From: Bog-473 sp963745665
GTDB taxonomy: Bacteria > Actinomycetota > Acidimicrobiia > Acidimicrobiales > RAAP-2
Length of the DNA: 64,000 bases
Direction: 5' to 3'
NCBI GenBank assembly: GCA_963745665.1
Contig: CAVUYE010000002.1
Coordinates: forward strand, 1,798,001-1,862,000
A program made the translations under genes and the position numbers. Below are positions 34,050 to 43,067 of this stretch, in pieces. Below the pieces are notes generated by a model, which worked only from the letters and a program-made list of their open reading frames with translations, was not told the origin of the DNA and made no database searches. Every line of letters begins with the position of its first letter. Position 1 is the stretch's first letter.

Positions 34050-35447
34050 ATGCTGACCGATCCCCCGACGACGATCACGAGCTGGGCCGCACCCTGGGCC
34101 GACCGGTGGTGGCGGCTATGGGGGCGGGTCAAACGGACATCCCCGGAAGTGGGCGACGTGTGGCTGTACGGAGCCAGCGCGTTATTCGCCCTGCTGACCA
34201 TCTTCACGTCGACCAATGCGCTCTACCAGGTGTGGGGGCGCATGGCGCTGCTCCCCTTCGTCTTCGGTGCCGTGGCGTCGACCGTCCTGGCCTGGGCGCT
34301 GCGCCGGACGCGGCGGCGACAGCCGGATCACATGCTGACCAGGCGCCAGCACCGGCGCGCCTGGCTGACGCGCATCGTCGTGGCGGCGTGCGTGTTCGCC
34401 GGCTCTCTCGCCATCCCGATGGGTTTTGAGATCCTGTGGCGGTTCGATCACGTGGCCGGATCCCATCAGCAGCCCGAGGTCGTCACCGTCGAGATCGGAG
34501 GACAGGACCTGGTGCACGACCAGGACCCGTACCACGCGATCGTGCGCCTGCCCCACGCCGTCAAGTACCACCCCCCGGGCCAGCCGGACTACGAGGGGTT
34601 CTTGCCCTACCTGCCGCTCATGGCGGTGGCCGGAATCCCGAGCGAGATCTGGCCCAACAACGGGCTGAGCGACGCGCGAATCTTCTTCTGCCTGACCACA
34701 CTCGCGGTGGCCGCCGTCGCGCTCTACCTCTGTCGGGCCGACGGGCGACGAAAGATGCGGGCCGTCCAAGCTCTGATCATCTTGCCGGTGGCGTCGTTGC
34801 CGCTGGCCACCGGCGGCGACGACATCCCGGTGGTGGCATTCCTGCTCCTCGCCGTCGTGCTGGCGCAGCGGCAGAGACCCTTCGCGTCGGGCATCGTCTT
34901 CGGTATCGCCTCGGCCATGAAATTCACCGCCTGGCCCCTCGCCGCGTTGGCGCTCTTCGCGGCGCGTGGGCGTAAAGGTGAGCGCCGTCCCTTTTCCATG
35001 CTGGCCGGGATGATCGTGGTCGCGGTGCCGACAATTTTCCCGTTCGCCCTCCGCGGCCCGTTTGCCCTCGTCGACGACGTGGTGCTCTTCCCGCTCGGAC
35101 TGAGCAGGATCCCGACGACCGCCGCCAGCGCGCTGCCCGGCCACGTGCTCGTAAGCGAGTTCCCGTCCCTGAGCCGGGCGCTGCCCCTCGCCGTCGGAAT
35201 CGTGCTGTCTGTCCTCCTGGCCCGGCATCTCTACCGCCATACACCGCACACCGCCGCCGAGGTCTGCTTCTTGACCGGCGTTGTGATGTCGGCGCTGATC
35301 CTGCTGGCCCCCGATCCACGGGTCGGTTACCTGCTCTATCCGATCAACTTCTTCGTGTGGGCCTATCTGCTGGCTGAGCCGGCGCCGCCGTCGGACTTGC
35401 TGCCCCTCGAGACAGCAGACGAATCGGTCGGCGCTGCGTCGAACTGA
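34050..35447 (+). CDS. multi-pass membrane protein, GT87/DUF2029-like
   Basis: 465 residues with about ten hydrophobic segments (e.g. LYGASALFALLTIF, ALIILPVASLPLATGGDD, MLAGMIVVAVPTIFPFAL). The periplasmic-side loop DLVHDQDPYHAIVRLPH and the GDD after the fifth helix recall polyprenyl-phosphate mannosyltransferases of family GT87, but I cannot identify the catalytic Asp pair with certainty. ATG 34050 preferred; a TTG at 34011 extends it by 13 residues. It may act in cell-envelope glycan synthesis. Confidence 0.65.
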   Translation: MLTDPPTTITSWAAPWADRWWRLWGRVKRTSPEVGDVWLYGASALFALLTIFTSTNALYQVWGRMALLPFVFGAVASTVLAWALRRTRRRQPDHMLTRRQHRRAWLTRIVVAACVFAGSLAIPMGFEILWRFDHVAGSHQQPEVVTVEIGGQDLVHDQDPYHAIVRLPHAVKYHPPGQPDYEGFLPYLPLMAVAGIPSEIWPNNGLSDARIFFCLTTLAVAAVALYLCRADGRRKMRAVQALIILPVASLPLATGGDDIPVVAFLLLAVVLAQRQRPFASGIVFGIASAMKFTAWPLAALALFAARGRKGERRPFSMLAGMIVVAVPTIFPFALRGPFALVDDVVLFPLGLSRIPTTAASALPGHVLVSEFPSLSRALPLAVGIVLSVLLARHLYRHTPHTAAEVCFLTGVVMSALILLAPDPRVGYLLYPINFFVWAYLLAEPAPPSDLLPLETADESVGAASN

Positions 35448-35481
35448 CCGCGGCGCTCCCGGTGCCGTCCTGGGGATCCGC

Positions 35482-36126
35482 CTATTCGGGGTCGGGGACC
35501 TGGAAGAGATCCACCGTGAAGTGGGTGGTGCCACGCGGCGGGCCGCCTGAGCTGAACGTCGTCGCGTTGACCGTGGCGCCCATCTCCCAGTAGTAGCCGT
35601 CCGAGCCCGCGAGTTTGCCCAGGACCTCGAGGGCACCAGGGTCATTTCTGGCCGCTCCCTGGTCGGTGACCTGCCAGCCCTGGAGCTTCATGTCGGCGGC
35701 GTAGAAGGCCAGCAGCGACGCCTGCGAGTCACCGGAGCCGAAGGTGACCTGGGCGTCGTATTGCCCCGCCCCTGCACTGTTGTCCTGGTGCGAGATCCGA
35801 GCGGATCCCACCGGGACGGAGACCGCGTTCAGGATGTTGTTGGGCGGCTCGTCGCCGCCGACGATCGGGGACAGCAACCCGGCGGCTGGCAGGGCTCGCA
35901 ACGTGACCCCGGGCACATCGACGGCGGCCCCTGAATGCTTCACCGGCGTCGGTGACTGGGAGGACACGATCCCGATGGTCACGAAGAGAATCAGGATGAG
36001 TGCCGCCAGGCCAACGACGATCATGGCCGGACGCATGGAGATCCCACCCGGCGTCGGCGGTCGCTGCGGCTCCGGTCCCTCGCTCCCGTGCTGGAGAGGG
36101 GCTGTCTCGGTGTCGTGCAAGGTCAT
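35482..36126 (-). CDS. membrane-anchored hypothetical protein
   Basis: 214 residues: a Pro-rich cytoplasmic head, one transmembrane segment (MIVVGLAALILILFVTIGIV), then an extracellular domain of about 150 residues. The domain contains YDAQVTFGSGDSQASLLAFY and LQGWQVTDQGAA, a pattern seen in uncharacterised actinobacterial exported proteins. No catalytic motif seen. It follows thiD by 12 bp on the same strand. Confidence 0.72.
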   Translation of the reverse strand: MTLHDTETAPLQHGSEGPEPQRPPTPGGISMRPAMIVVGLAALILILFVTIGIVSSQSPTPVKHSGAAVDVPGVTLRALPAAGLLSPIVGGDEPPNNILNAVSVPVGSARISHQDNSAGAGQYDAQVTFGSGDSQASLLAFYAADMKLQGWQVTDQGAARNDPGALEVLGKLAGSDGYYWEMGATVNATTFSSGGPPRGTTHFTVDLFQVPDPE

Positions 36127-36138
36127 GCGCCACCCAGC

Positions 36139-36959
36139 CTAGGACGGCCCGGACCACCCGAAATGGTCGAGGGGGCCGTGCCCGGAACCCAGGTGCCAGG
36201 AAGCGCCGCCGGCAAGAGCCCGCGCCACGAACGTCTTGGCCAGCGAGATCGCGTCGAGCACCGCCGCACCCTGCGCCAAATGGGCAACGACAGCGGCCGA
36301 GAGTGAGCAACCGGTGCCGTGGTCGTTCCCGGTGTCCACCCGCTCGCCGGGCAGGACGAGGATCCCCTCGGGCCCGGCCACGACGTCGTCGGCCGAATCG
36401 GTCAGGTGTCCTCCCTTCACGACCACGTAACGGGCGCCTGTCGCCCTGATGTGTTCGGCCACGGCGATACGGGCATCGAGGGCGCGGAGAGATTCGACAT
36501 CGGTGTCGCCCAGGACGGCCGCTTCCCGTAGGTTCGGCGTGACCACCAACGCGTGCGGCAGGAGTTGCTGAAGGTAGGCGTCGACGCCGTCGGCCTCCAG
36601 GAGCCGATGGCCGGTCGACGACACCAGGACCGGATCCACCACGAGAGGATCGAGCAACCCACGCGCCGCCATGTCGGCCACGACGGCGACGATGCCGGCG
36701 GTCGCCAGCATCCCCGTCTTGACGCCGCGGACGGCGAAGTCGTCCAGGACGGTCTCGATCTGCTGCCGTACGAACGCCGGGCTCCAGGACGGCAACGCCG
36801 CGCACCCCGGCCGTGTTCTGCGCGGTCACCGCGGTCAGCGCACAGGTGCCGTGCACGCGCAGCGCGGCGAAGGTCTTGAGGTCGGCCTGTGCGCCGGCGC
36901 CACCCCCCGAGTCGGAGCCGGCAATCGTCAATGCCGTTGGCGGAGTCAGGTCCGGCACC
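36139..36959 (-). CDS. thiD: hydroxymethylpyrimidine/phosphomethylpyrimidine kinase, one frameshift
   Basis: Phosphorylates the thiamine pyrimidine precursor twice. The N-terminal TIAGSDSGGGAGAQADLKTF and GTCALTAVTAQNTAGV and the C-terminal anion-hole GNDHGTGCSLSAAVVAHLAQ are family hallmarks. N-terminal and main parts are in different frames joined near 36795, so one indel. GTG start at 36959; with the correction about 273 aa, normal. Divergent from thiG with only 38 bp between the starts, too short for a TPP riboswitch in front of either. Confidence 0.88.
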
Positions 36960-36997
36960 GAGCCACCATAGGCGGGTACCGGGGTATCGTCGTCCGG

Positions 36998-37828
36998 GTG
37001 ACCCGCAACGACGCCGGTCCGTCGACGCCCGCTCCAGAGGGCGGCCTGTGCATCGCCGGTGCCAGGCTGGACTCCCGTCTTATTCTCGGGACTGGTGGGA
37101 TGACCAGCCTCGACGTCCTGTCGGCCTCTCTGCGGGCATCGGGGACCGCCATGGCCACGGTCGCCGTCCGGCGTGTCGAGGCCGCCGGCCGGGGGTCTTT
37201 GCTGTCCGTGCTGCAGGAACTCGGCGTCCGCGTGCTGCCCAACACGGCCGGCTGCGCCACGGCCCCCGAGGCCGTGCTCACCGCCAAGTTGGCGCGGGAG
37301 GCCTTCGGCACCGACTGGGTCAAGCTGGAGGTGATCGGCGACGACCGCACCCTTCTCCCGGACGCGGTCGAGCTCTTGACCGCGGCAGAACAGCTTGCCG
37401 AGGACGGCTTTGTGGTGCTGCCCTACACGACCGACGACCCTGTCCTGGCCGTGCGCCTGCAGCAGGTCGGCTGCGCCGCCGTCATGCCGCTCGGGTCGCC
37501 GATCGGCAGCGGGCTCGGCATCCGCAACCCGCACAACATCGCGCTGCTCCGCCAGGCCGTCGAGATACCGGTCATCCTTGACGCGGGTATCGGCACGGCG
37601 TCGGACGCGGCCCTGGCCATGGAGCTGGGCTGTGACGGCGTCCTCGTGGCGACGGCTGTCAACCGCGCACATGATCCGGTGGCCATGGCGCGGGCCATGC
37701 GGCTGGCTGTCGAAGCCGGGACCGAGGCCCGGCGCGCCGGACGCATCCCCCTTCGCTTCCACGCCGAGCCCTCCAGTCCGCTGGAAGGCAGGGCCGACCT
37801 CGCTGGAGGCACAGCCGCGGCACCGTGA
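36998..37828 (+). CDS. thiG: thiazole synthase
   Basis: Builds the thiazole phosphate of thiamine from deoxyxylulose phosphate, ThiS thiocarboxylate and an imine. Hallmarks: LILGTGGMTSLDVL, VLPNTAGCATAPEAVLTA, the Schiff-base lysine in DWVKLEVIGD, MPLGSPIGSGLGIRNP and ILDAGIGTASDAALAMELG. GTG start (VTRNDAGPST); 276 aa. No thiS or thiO is visible beside it; they may be elsewhere. Shares a short divergent promoter region with thiD. Confidence 0.94.
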   Translation: MTRNDAGPSTPAPEGGLCIAGARLDSRLILGTGGMTSLDVLSASLRASGTAMATVAVRRVEAAGRGSLLSVLQELGVRVLPNTAGCATAPEAVLTAKLAREAFGTDWVKLEVIGDDRTLLPDAVELLTAAEQLAEDGFVVLPYTTDDPVLAVRLQQVGCAAVMPLGSPIGSGLGIRNPHNIALLRQAVEIPVILDAGIGTASDAALAMELGCDGVLVATAVNRAHDPVAMARAMRLAVEAGTEARRAGRIPLRFHAEPSSPLEGRADLAGGTAAAP

Positions 37829-37841
37829 CGACAGCGTGGGC

Positions 37842-37870
37842 TTGACCCGCTGTTTAGGACACCCTAACTT
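37842..37870 (+). promoter_or_regulatory. promoter overlapped by a DtxR/IdeR-type iron box
   Basis: TTGACC at 37842-37847 and TAACTT at 37865-37870 have 17 bp spacing. Inside the spacer and reaching into the -10 lies TTAGG-ACAC-CCTAA (37854-37867), with the same 5-4-5 geometry as the IdeR/DtxR consensus TTAGGTTAGCCTAA. Iron-loaded repressor bound here would block polymerase. The first coding region starts 35 bp downstream and is the iron transporter, which supports the reading. Confidence 0.75.
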
Positions 37871-37904
37871 TCGGCGCACCTAATATGGGAGAGCGGAGGC
37901 CGCC

Positions 37905-37994
37905 ATGCGTCGGAAGCGGAGCAGCATCAACCATCCCCGAACTGGGCACAGGGGCGAGGCGATCGAGTCGCCGAAGGGGGTCCAGCTGCTGTGA
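37905..37994 (+). CDS. 29-codon leader ORF coupled to the iron permease
   Basis: An ATG after GGAGG encodes a basic, very hydrophilic peptide beginning MRRKRSSINHPRTGHRGEAI. Its TGA overlaps the permease GTG as GTGA. It could be a small leader that couples translation, or the scar of a deleted gene: the substrate-binding protein that normally opens this operon type is missing. No similarity recognised. Confidence 0.45.
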   Translation: MRRKRSSINHPRTGHRGEAIESPKGVQLL

Positions 37995-39610
37995 CGGTCG
38001 CCGCTCCGGCTTACCGTCGCCGCCGAAGCCGGAGCCGGTTGCCGCCGGTCTTGACCACCCTGGCCGTCCTGATCTCTGTGGCGGTGCTGCTTCCCCTCGT
38101 GTTCCTGATCGTGCAGGCCTTCCAGGTCGGGTGGGCAGAACTGCATCAGCTGCTGTTCCGGAATCTCACCGCCACGCTCATCTGGAACACCGTGTCGCTC
38201 GTCGTCGTGGTGACGGCGCTGAGTGCCGGCATCGGGACCTTGGCGGCCTGGTTCGTCGAGCGGACGGACGTCCCCTGCCGCCGACTGTTGGCCATCCTGG
38301 TCGTGATCCCGCTCGGCATCCCGGACTTCTTGGTCAGCTTCGGGTGGAAGGCCATCTTCCCCTCTATCGGTGGCTTTTGGGCCGCCGTGCTCGTCATGAC
38401 CCTGGCGGTCTATCCCTTGGTCTTCCTTCCGGTGGCCGCCAGCCTGCGGGGAGCGGATCCGGCACAGGAGGAGGTCGCACGCAGTCTCGGCCTGGGCCGG
38501 GTGCGGACCTTCTGGACCGTCACGGTGGGCCAAGCGCGTCTGGCCATCTTCGGTGGAGCGATCCTGGTCGGATTGGTGGTGCTGGCGGAGTTCGGCGCCT
38601 TCGAGATCCTGGGCTATCAGACCCTGACGACTGAGATCTACAACGAGTTCCAAGTCGGGTTCAACGAGCCGGCCGCCTGTGCCCTCTCACTGATCCTCGT
38701 GCTGCTCGGTGCCTTGTTGCTGGCCGGCGAGGGCACTGTGCGTGGCCACGGACGAACCTCCAGACTGGGCGCCGGCGCGGCCCGCCAGCTCCGGCCCCTT
38801 CCGTTGGGTCGATTCCGACCGGTGACGTTCGTGGGAATCGCGCTGCTGATCGCGCTTGCGCTCGGCGTCCCGGTGGGAGCTGTCGTCTATCTCATTGTCA
38901 AGGGCGGAAGCAGCACACTGCCTGCAGCATCGTCCTTGGCCGATGCGACGCTGAACACGTTCGGGTACGGGGCCGCCGCCGGAGTGCTGGCGACGCTCGC
39001 CGCCGTGCCGATAGCCCTGCTGTCGGTGCGCTTTCCGCGGCGCAAGGTCCTCGGACTGGAGCGATCCAACCTGGTGGTGCTTGCGGTTCCGGGTCTGGTC
39101 GTCGCGCTGAGCCTCGCGTACGTGACGGAGCATTTCTTGCAGGGCCGGTTCTACCAAACCGATGCCTTGCAGGTGGTCGCCTACGTCATCATGTTCTTTC
39201 CGCTGGCGGTGGTGGCGGTCCGGGCTGCCGTGGCCCGTGCCCCAGTCGGATTCGAGGAGGTCGCCGGTTCACTCGGTGTCAGCCGGCGTTCGGTGATGTG
39301 GCGCGTCACGCTGCCCCTGGTGGCTCCCGGCCTGGTGGCCGCCTTCGCCCTGGTGTTCCTCGAGACGGCAACGGAGCTCACGGCGACGCTTGTCCTCCAT
39401 CCGACGAACGTGCAGACGCTGGCCACCCAGTTCTGGGCCTACGAGTCGAACGTGTCCTACCACCAGGCGGCCTTGTACGCGGGCGTCATGATCCTGATTG
39501 CCGCCATACCCGGCTACGTGCTCGGTCGTTGGTTTGACCGACAGCCGGCGCGTATGGCTGCCGTGGGCCAGAGCGCGCTCGACGCACCGACCACAATGGT
39601 GTCCGCATGA
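37991..39610 (+). CDS. ferric iron ABC transporter permease (FbpB-like, fused duplicate)
   Basis: 539 residues with about twelve membrane segments in two similar halves. Each half bears an ABC EAA loop: ADPAQEEVARSLGLGRVRTF near residue 160 and APVGFEEVAGSLGVSRRSVM near residue 420. This duplicated architecture is typical of FbpB/SfuB-type Fe(III) permeases. GTG start coupled to the preceding small ORF; stop overlaps the ATPase ATG in ATGA. Its place behind an iron box supports iron as substrate. No periplasmic binding protein gene is adjacent. Confidence 0.88.
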   Translation: MTVAAPAYRRRRSRSRLPPVLTTLAVLISVAVLLPLVFLIVQAFQVGWAELHQLLFRNLTATLIWNTVSLVVVVTALSAGIGTLAAWFVERTDVPCRRLLAILVVIPLGIPDFLVSFGWKAIFPSIGGFWAAVLVMTLAVYPLVFLPVAASLRGADPAQEEVARSLGLGRVRTFWTVTVGQARLAIFGGAILVGLVVLAEFGAFEILGYQTLTTEIYNEFQVGFNEPAACALSLILVLLGALLLAGEGTVRGHGRTSRLGAGAARQLRPLPLGRFRPVTFVGIALLIALALGVPVGAVVYLIVKGGSSTLPAASSLADATLNTFGYGAAAGVLATLAAVPIALLSVRFPRRKVLGLERSNLVVLAVPGLVVALSLAYVTEHFLQGRFYQTDALQVVAYVIMFFPLAVVAVRAAVARAPVGFEEVAGSLGVSRRSVMWRVTLPLVAPGLVAAFALVFLETATELTATLVLHPTNVQTLATQFWAYESNVSYHQAALYAGVMILIAAIPGYVLGRWFDRQPARMAAVGQSALDAPTTMVSA

Positions 39611-40680
39611 AGGACCTCCGCATCTCGGGCGTCGCCAAGGCGTTCGGGCCCCAACCGGTCCTGCGCGGTGTGGATCTGGCCGTTCCGGGGGGTTCGTTCA
39701 CCGCCATCCTCGGTTCTTCGGGCAGCGGCAAGACGACGTTGTTGCGGATCCTGGCCGGCTTCGAAAGGCCCGACGGAGGGGAGGTGCGTATCGGGGATGA
39801 CCTCGTCGACGATGCCGCCCGTCGATTCGTGCCGAGCGACCGGCGCCGCATCGGCTATGTGCCACAGGAAGGCGCGCTGTTCCCGCATCTCAGCGTCGGC
39901 CGCAACGTCGCGTTCGGCCTGCCCCGCGGCCCGGACCGGAGAAGCCGGGTCGACGAGCTCCTCGAGCTGGTCGGCTTGTCGGGGTACCGCCGGCGCTACC
40001 CTCACCAACTCTCGGGGGGACAGCAGCAACGGGTGGCTCTCGCCCGGGCACTGGCGATCGGGCCCGCGGTCGTCCTACTGGACGAGCCCTTCTCGTCACT
40101 CGATGCGGCCATGCGGTCATCTGTCCGTTCCGACGTCCTCGCCGTCCTGCGCCAGGCCGGCACCACCTCCATTCTGGTGACCCACGATCAGGACGAGGCG
40201 CTCTCCATGGCCGATCAGGTGGCGGTGTTGCGCGACGGCGTCATCGCACAGTTGGACACCCCGGCAGAGTTGTACGGTCGCCCCGGCGACATGGAGCTGG
40301 CCCAGTTCCTGGGCGAATCGAACGTCCTGGAGGGCGAGGTCCACAACGGCACGGCGAGCACGGCTCTGGGTGACCTGTCCGTGACCTCGGGCGACAGCAC
40401 GGGGATCGCAGGGCGCGCCCGGGTCCTGGTCCGCCCGGAACAGATCCGGCTGGACCAGTCCCTCAACGGCGGGGTGGTGGCCACGGTGCAGAGCTACGAG
40501 TACTACGGCCACGATGCCGTCGTCCGGGTCCGGCCCGAGGGCGGGCACCTGCCCGACCTGGTCGTGCGGGTGACCGGGGGCGATCCCCTCGAACCTGGGC
40601 TCCGGGTCGGCGTCTCGGTGTCCGGTGACGTGGTGGTCTGGCCCCGAGGGCCCGCGGAACCGCAGATTCCTCCCGAATAA
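39607..40680 (+). CDS. ferric iron ABC transporter ATP-binding protein (FbpC-like)
   Basis: 357 residues. Walker A LGSSGSGKTT near residue 40, Q-loop YVPQEGALFPHLSV, signature LSGGQQQRVALARAL, Walker B VVLLDEPFSSLDA, and switch His in LVTHDQDEALSMAD. The C-terminal TOBE-like domain (LVRPEQIRLDQSLNGGVVAT) is typical of the iron/spermidine/sulfate importer group. Works with the permease immediately upstream. Confidence 0.92.
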   Translation: MKDLRISGVAKAFGPQPVLRGVDLAVPGGSFTAILGSSGSGKTTLLRILAGFERPDGGEVRIGDDLVDDAARRFVPSDRRRIGYVPQEGALFPHLSVGRNVAFGLPRGPDRRSRVDELLELVGLSGYRRRYPHQLSGGQQQRVALARALAIGPAVVLLDEPFSSLDAAMRSSVRSDVLAVLRQAGTTSILVTHDQDEALSMADQVAVLRDGVIAQLDTPAELYGRPGDMELAQFLGESNVLEGEVHNGTASTALGDLSVTSGDSTGIAGRARVLVRPEQIRLDQSLNGGVVATVQSYEYYGHDAVVRVRPEGGHLPDLVVRVTGGDPLEPGLRVGVSVSGDVVVWPRGPAEPQIPPE

Positions 40681-40768
40681 CGCACACGTAACTACTGCCG
40701 TGTCGTCCGCCGTGGACTAGAGTAGCCCCTGGAGTGGCAGCGCTGGAGTGGGATTGCAGGGAGGTGTG

Positions 40769-41272
40769 ATGGTCGACGACGCCGTACCCCGTGTCGGGGG
40801 GTTTCATGGGCCGCAGGTGTGTGGTCTCGTGGGGATCTCGTACCGACAGCTCGACTACTGGGCCCGGACGGGCCTGCTCCAACCCTCAGTTGCGCCGGCC
40901 AAGGGCAGTGGTTCCAGGCGGGTCTACGCCTACTCCGATGTGCTCGAGCTCAAGGTGATCAAGCAGCTGCTCGATTCCGGGGTTTCGCTGCAGTCGGCTC
41001 GGCGAGCCGTGGAGTGCCTGCGAGAGGACCTCGGCTCCGACCTGGCATCGGCCAACCTGGTCCTGACCGGGACCAGCTCCGTGCTGGCCCGCTCCAACGG
41101 TGAGGTCGTCGACCTCCTGGCGGGCGGCCAGGGCGTCTTCAACATCGTGCCGTTGGCCGGTGTGGTCGAGGAACTGGATGCCGACATCGTGAGCCTGGAC
41201 GCGGCGACGAAGACGGCACCCTCCAAGACGCGCCCCACTCGAGCACAGGTCGCGCGGGCCTCGGGGGAGTGA
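40769..41272 (+). CDS. MerR-family transcriptional regulator
   Basis: 167 residues. The winged helix reads GPQVCGLVGISYRQLDYWAR, then TGLLQPS and SGSRRVYAYSDVLELKVIKQ. The second half (NIVPLAGVVEELDADIVSLD) matches the MerR-like protein that follows the DUF151 gene in mycobacteria. The effector is unknown and no metal-binding cysteines are seen. ATG 40769 follows GGGAGG. The stop overlaps the next start in GTGA. It stands before gcvT/gcvP, so control of glycine cleavage is possible but unproven. Confidence 0.88.
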   Translation: MVDDAVPRVGGFHGPQVCGLVGISYRQLDYWARTGLLQPSVAPAKGSGSRRVYAYSDVLELKVIKQLLDSGVSLQSARRAVECLREDLGSDLASANLVLTGTSSVLARSNGEVVDLLAGGQGVFNIVPLAGVVEELDADIVSLDAATKTAPSKTRPTRAQVARASGE

Positions 41273-41658
41273 CCTCGACGGACCCAGCGCGTGTCGGGCG
41301 CATCCACCATCCGGCTTGCGTGCCCGCAGGGCAGGTCCGTTTCGCCCACCCGTCGGAGCGCCTGTTCGCCACCCTTCTCGACCTGTCGGGTGAGCGGTGG
41401 CAGTACGAACCAGTGGAGTTCCCGTTGGCCTGGAACAGCAGCGGCTCGCCTGTAGCCGGCTTCCGGCCCGATTTCTACCTCCCTCGCCGCGGCGCGTTCA
41501 TTGAACTCACCACCGCCGACCAACGTCTTGTGACCCGCAAGAACCGCAAGGTGCGGCGCATGCGCGAGCTCTACCCGGAGGTGCCGATCTCCATCGTGTA
41601 CCAGCGCGACTTCGCCTCGCTGATCGCTTCACACGGACTGCTCTCCGGTGCCGCATAG
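41269..41658 (+). CDS. small protein with PD-(D/E)xK-like core
   Basis: 129 residues. The centre reads GFRPDFYLPRRGAFIELTTA, followed by RLVTRKNRKVRRMRELYPEV and ISIVYQRDF. The order of PD, a strand with acidic residue, then basic helix, then a strand is that of restriction-like nuclease folds, but the usual ExK is ELT, so activity is doubtful. Coupled to merR upstream, 9 bp before gcvT. Function unknown; the fold call is inference. Confidence 0.72.
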   Translation: MTSTDPARVGRIHHPACVPAGQVRFAHPSERLFATLLDLSGERWQYEPVEFPLAWNSSGSPVAGFRPDFYLPRRGAFIELTTADQRLVTRKNRKVRRMRELYPEVPISIVYQRDFASLIASHGLLSGAA

Positions 41659-41667
41659 TCTGGCCGG

Positions 41668-42759
41668 ATGAAAGGCGACGACAGCGCAGTGGCCCCTCTT
41701 CGGGCCTCTCCGCTTCATGCCTCTCACCTGACTCTCGGGGCCAAGATGGTGCCGTTCGGCGGCTGGGACATGCCCTTGGCGTATCCGTCGGGAACAGTGG
41801 CCGAGCATCGCGCCTGTCGCACCTCGGCCGTTTCCTTCGACGTGAGCCATCTCGGCACCGTGCGGGTCCGCGGTACCGATGCCTTCGAGCACCTGCAGCA
41901 CTCTTTGAGCAACGACCTCTCCCGGATCCATCCAGGCCGGGCTCAGTACACCCACCTCCTCGACGAGGACGGGTCCGTGGTCGACGACCTCATCGTGTGG
42001 TGGGTCGACGACGAGCGGTTCGACGTCATGCCAAATGCCTCGAACACGACGGATGTCGTCGAGGCCATCGGCGGGACGGACGTGACCGTGGAGCGAGCCG
42101 TCATCGCGATCCAGGGTCCAGAGGCACGGGCCCGTTTGGGGCATGTGTCCCCGGAGGCCGCCTCGGTCCACCGCTTCGCCGTCGAACGTTTCGTGTGGGG
42201 CGGTGCCACCTGCCTCGTGGCCGGCACCGGGTATACGGGGGAGGACGGCGTCGAGTGCGCCGTGCCCGCGGAGGCAGCGCCTGACTTCTGGGATTCGATT
42301 GTGGCCCAGGGCATTGTCCCCGCGGGTTTGGGCGCACGTGACACTCTCCGTCTGGAGGCGGGGCTCCCACTGCACGGCCACGAGCTGGGTCCCGGCATCA
42401 CGCCCCTTCAGGCCGGTTTGGGCTGGGTGGTCGGTTGGGACAAGGGCGCGTTCACCGGCAGGGCTGCGCTCGAGGAGGAGCGGGCGAACGGTCCGGCTCG
42501 ACGGCTGCGCGGATTCGTGGCGGACGGGCGCCAACCACTACGAGACGGCTCCCTGCTGTGCGAAGGCCCCGCGGAAGTGGGCATCCTGACCAGCGGGAAC
42601 TTCTCGCCGATGCGTGAACGCGGCATCGGGCTGGGGTTCGTCGATGCCGATGCCCGACTGCTCGACGGAGACCCCGTGACCATCGTGCAGCGCGGGCGCG
42701 AGCTCAGCGCACGCCTTGTGCGTCCACCCCTCTGGCCGGTCCGTGAAGACAGTGAATAG
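41668..42759 (+). CDS. gcvT: glycine cleavage system T protein (aminomethyltransferase)
   Basis: Moves the methylene group from lipoyl-GcvH to tetrahydrofolate, releasing ammonia. PLHASHLTLGAKMVPFGGWD at the N-terminus, FDVSHLGTVRVRG, YTHLLDEDGSVVDDLIVWW, and the C-terminal LTSGNFSPMRERGIGLGFV are family hallmarks. 363 aa, intact. It ends 70 bp before the glycine riboswitch, so gcvT itself is upstream of the switch and gcvP downstream. Confidence 0.94.
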   Translation: MKGDDSAVAPLRASPLHASHLTLGAKMVPFGGWDMPLAYPSGTVAEHRACRTSAVSFDVSHLGTVRVRGTDAFEHLQHSLSNDLSRIHPGRAQYTHLLDEDGSVVDDLIVWWVDDERFDVMPNASNTTDVVEAIGGTDVTVERAVIAIQGPEARARLGHVSPEAASVHRFAVERFVWGGATCLVAGTGYTGEDGVECAVPAEAAPDFWDSIVAQGIVPAGLGARDTLRLEAGLPLHGHELGPGITPLQAGLGWVVGWDKGAFTGRAALEEERANGPARRLRGFVADGRQPLRDGSLLCEGPAEVGILTSGNFSPMRERGIGLGFVDADARLLDGDPVTIVQRGRELSARLVRPPLWPVREDSE

Positions 42760-42831
42760 TGCGCCGTACAACCGGGCAGGAGCGGTGTCTGCCGTATAGT
42801 GGGCAGCACAACTGAATAGCCGATTGAACCG

Positions 42832-43022
42832 GAGCGCCAGAGTCCCCGCAGTAGGAAGTCGAGGGGACGCCGGAGGAGCAACTCTCCCCGAGAAACTCTC
42901 AGGCCGACATACCGCTCCGGCGAGGCAACTCTGGAAAGCGGGCGCCCGACGCCTGCACCGAAGGTGGAAGCCGTGCAGGTCACGGTGAGGCTCTCAGGTC
43001 CAGTGACAGAGCGGGGAGGACG
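42832..43022 (+). promoter_or_regulatory. tandem glycine riboswitch
   Basis: Two aptamers in series before gcvP. Aptamer 1: CCAGAGT at 42837 pairs with ACTCTGG at 42928; the core includes GCCGGAGGAGCAACTC and AACTCTCAGGCC. Aptamer 2: CACCGAAGGTGGAAGCC near 42956, GAGGCTCTCAGGTCC near 42988 and GACAGAGCGGGGAGG at its end. These are the conserved blocks of the gcvT-type riboswitch. Glycine binding would raise gcvP expression. Confidence 0.93.
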
Positions 43023-43033
43023 TCCGACCAGCT

Positions 43034-43057
43034 CCGCGTTCCGCGTGGAACACGCGA
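43034..43057 (+). promoter_or_regulatory. hairpin between riboswitch and gcvP ribosome site
   Basis: CGCGTTCC pairs with GGAACACGCG directly before GAGGAG and the GTG of gcvP. No T-run follows. It may be the expression platform controlling access to the ribosome site. Confidence 0.5.
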
Positions 43058-43067
43058 GGAGATCCCT

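Noticed and set aside
34182..35645. 487-codon minus-strand open frame opposite the membrane protein gene
   Set aside because: His/Arg/Gly-rich shadow translation without domains.
36700..37000. TPP riboswitch for thiG or thiD
   Set aside because: Only 38 bp separate the divergent starts, and no thi-box sequence is present.
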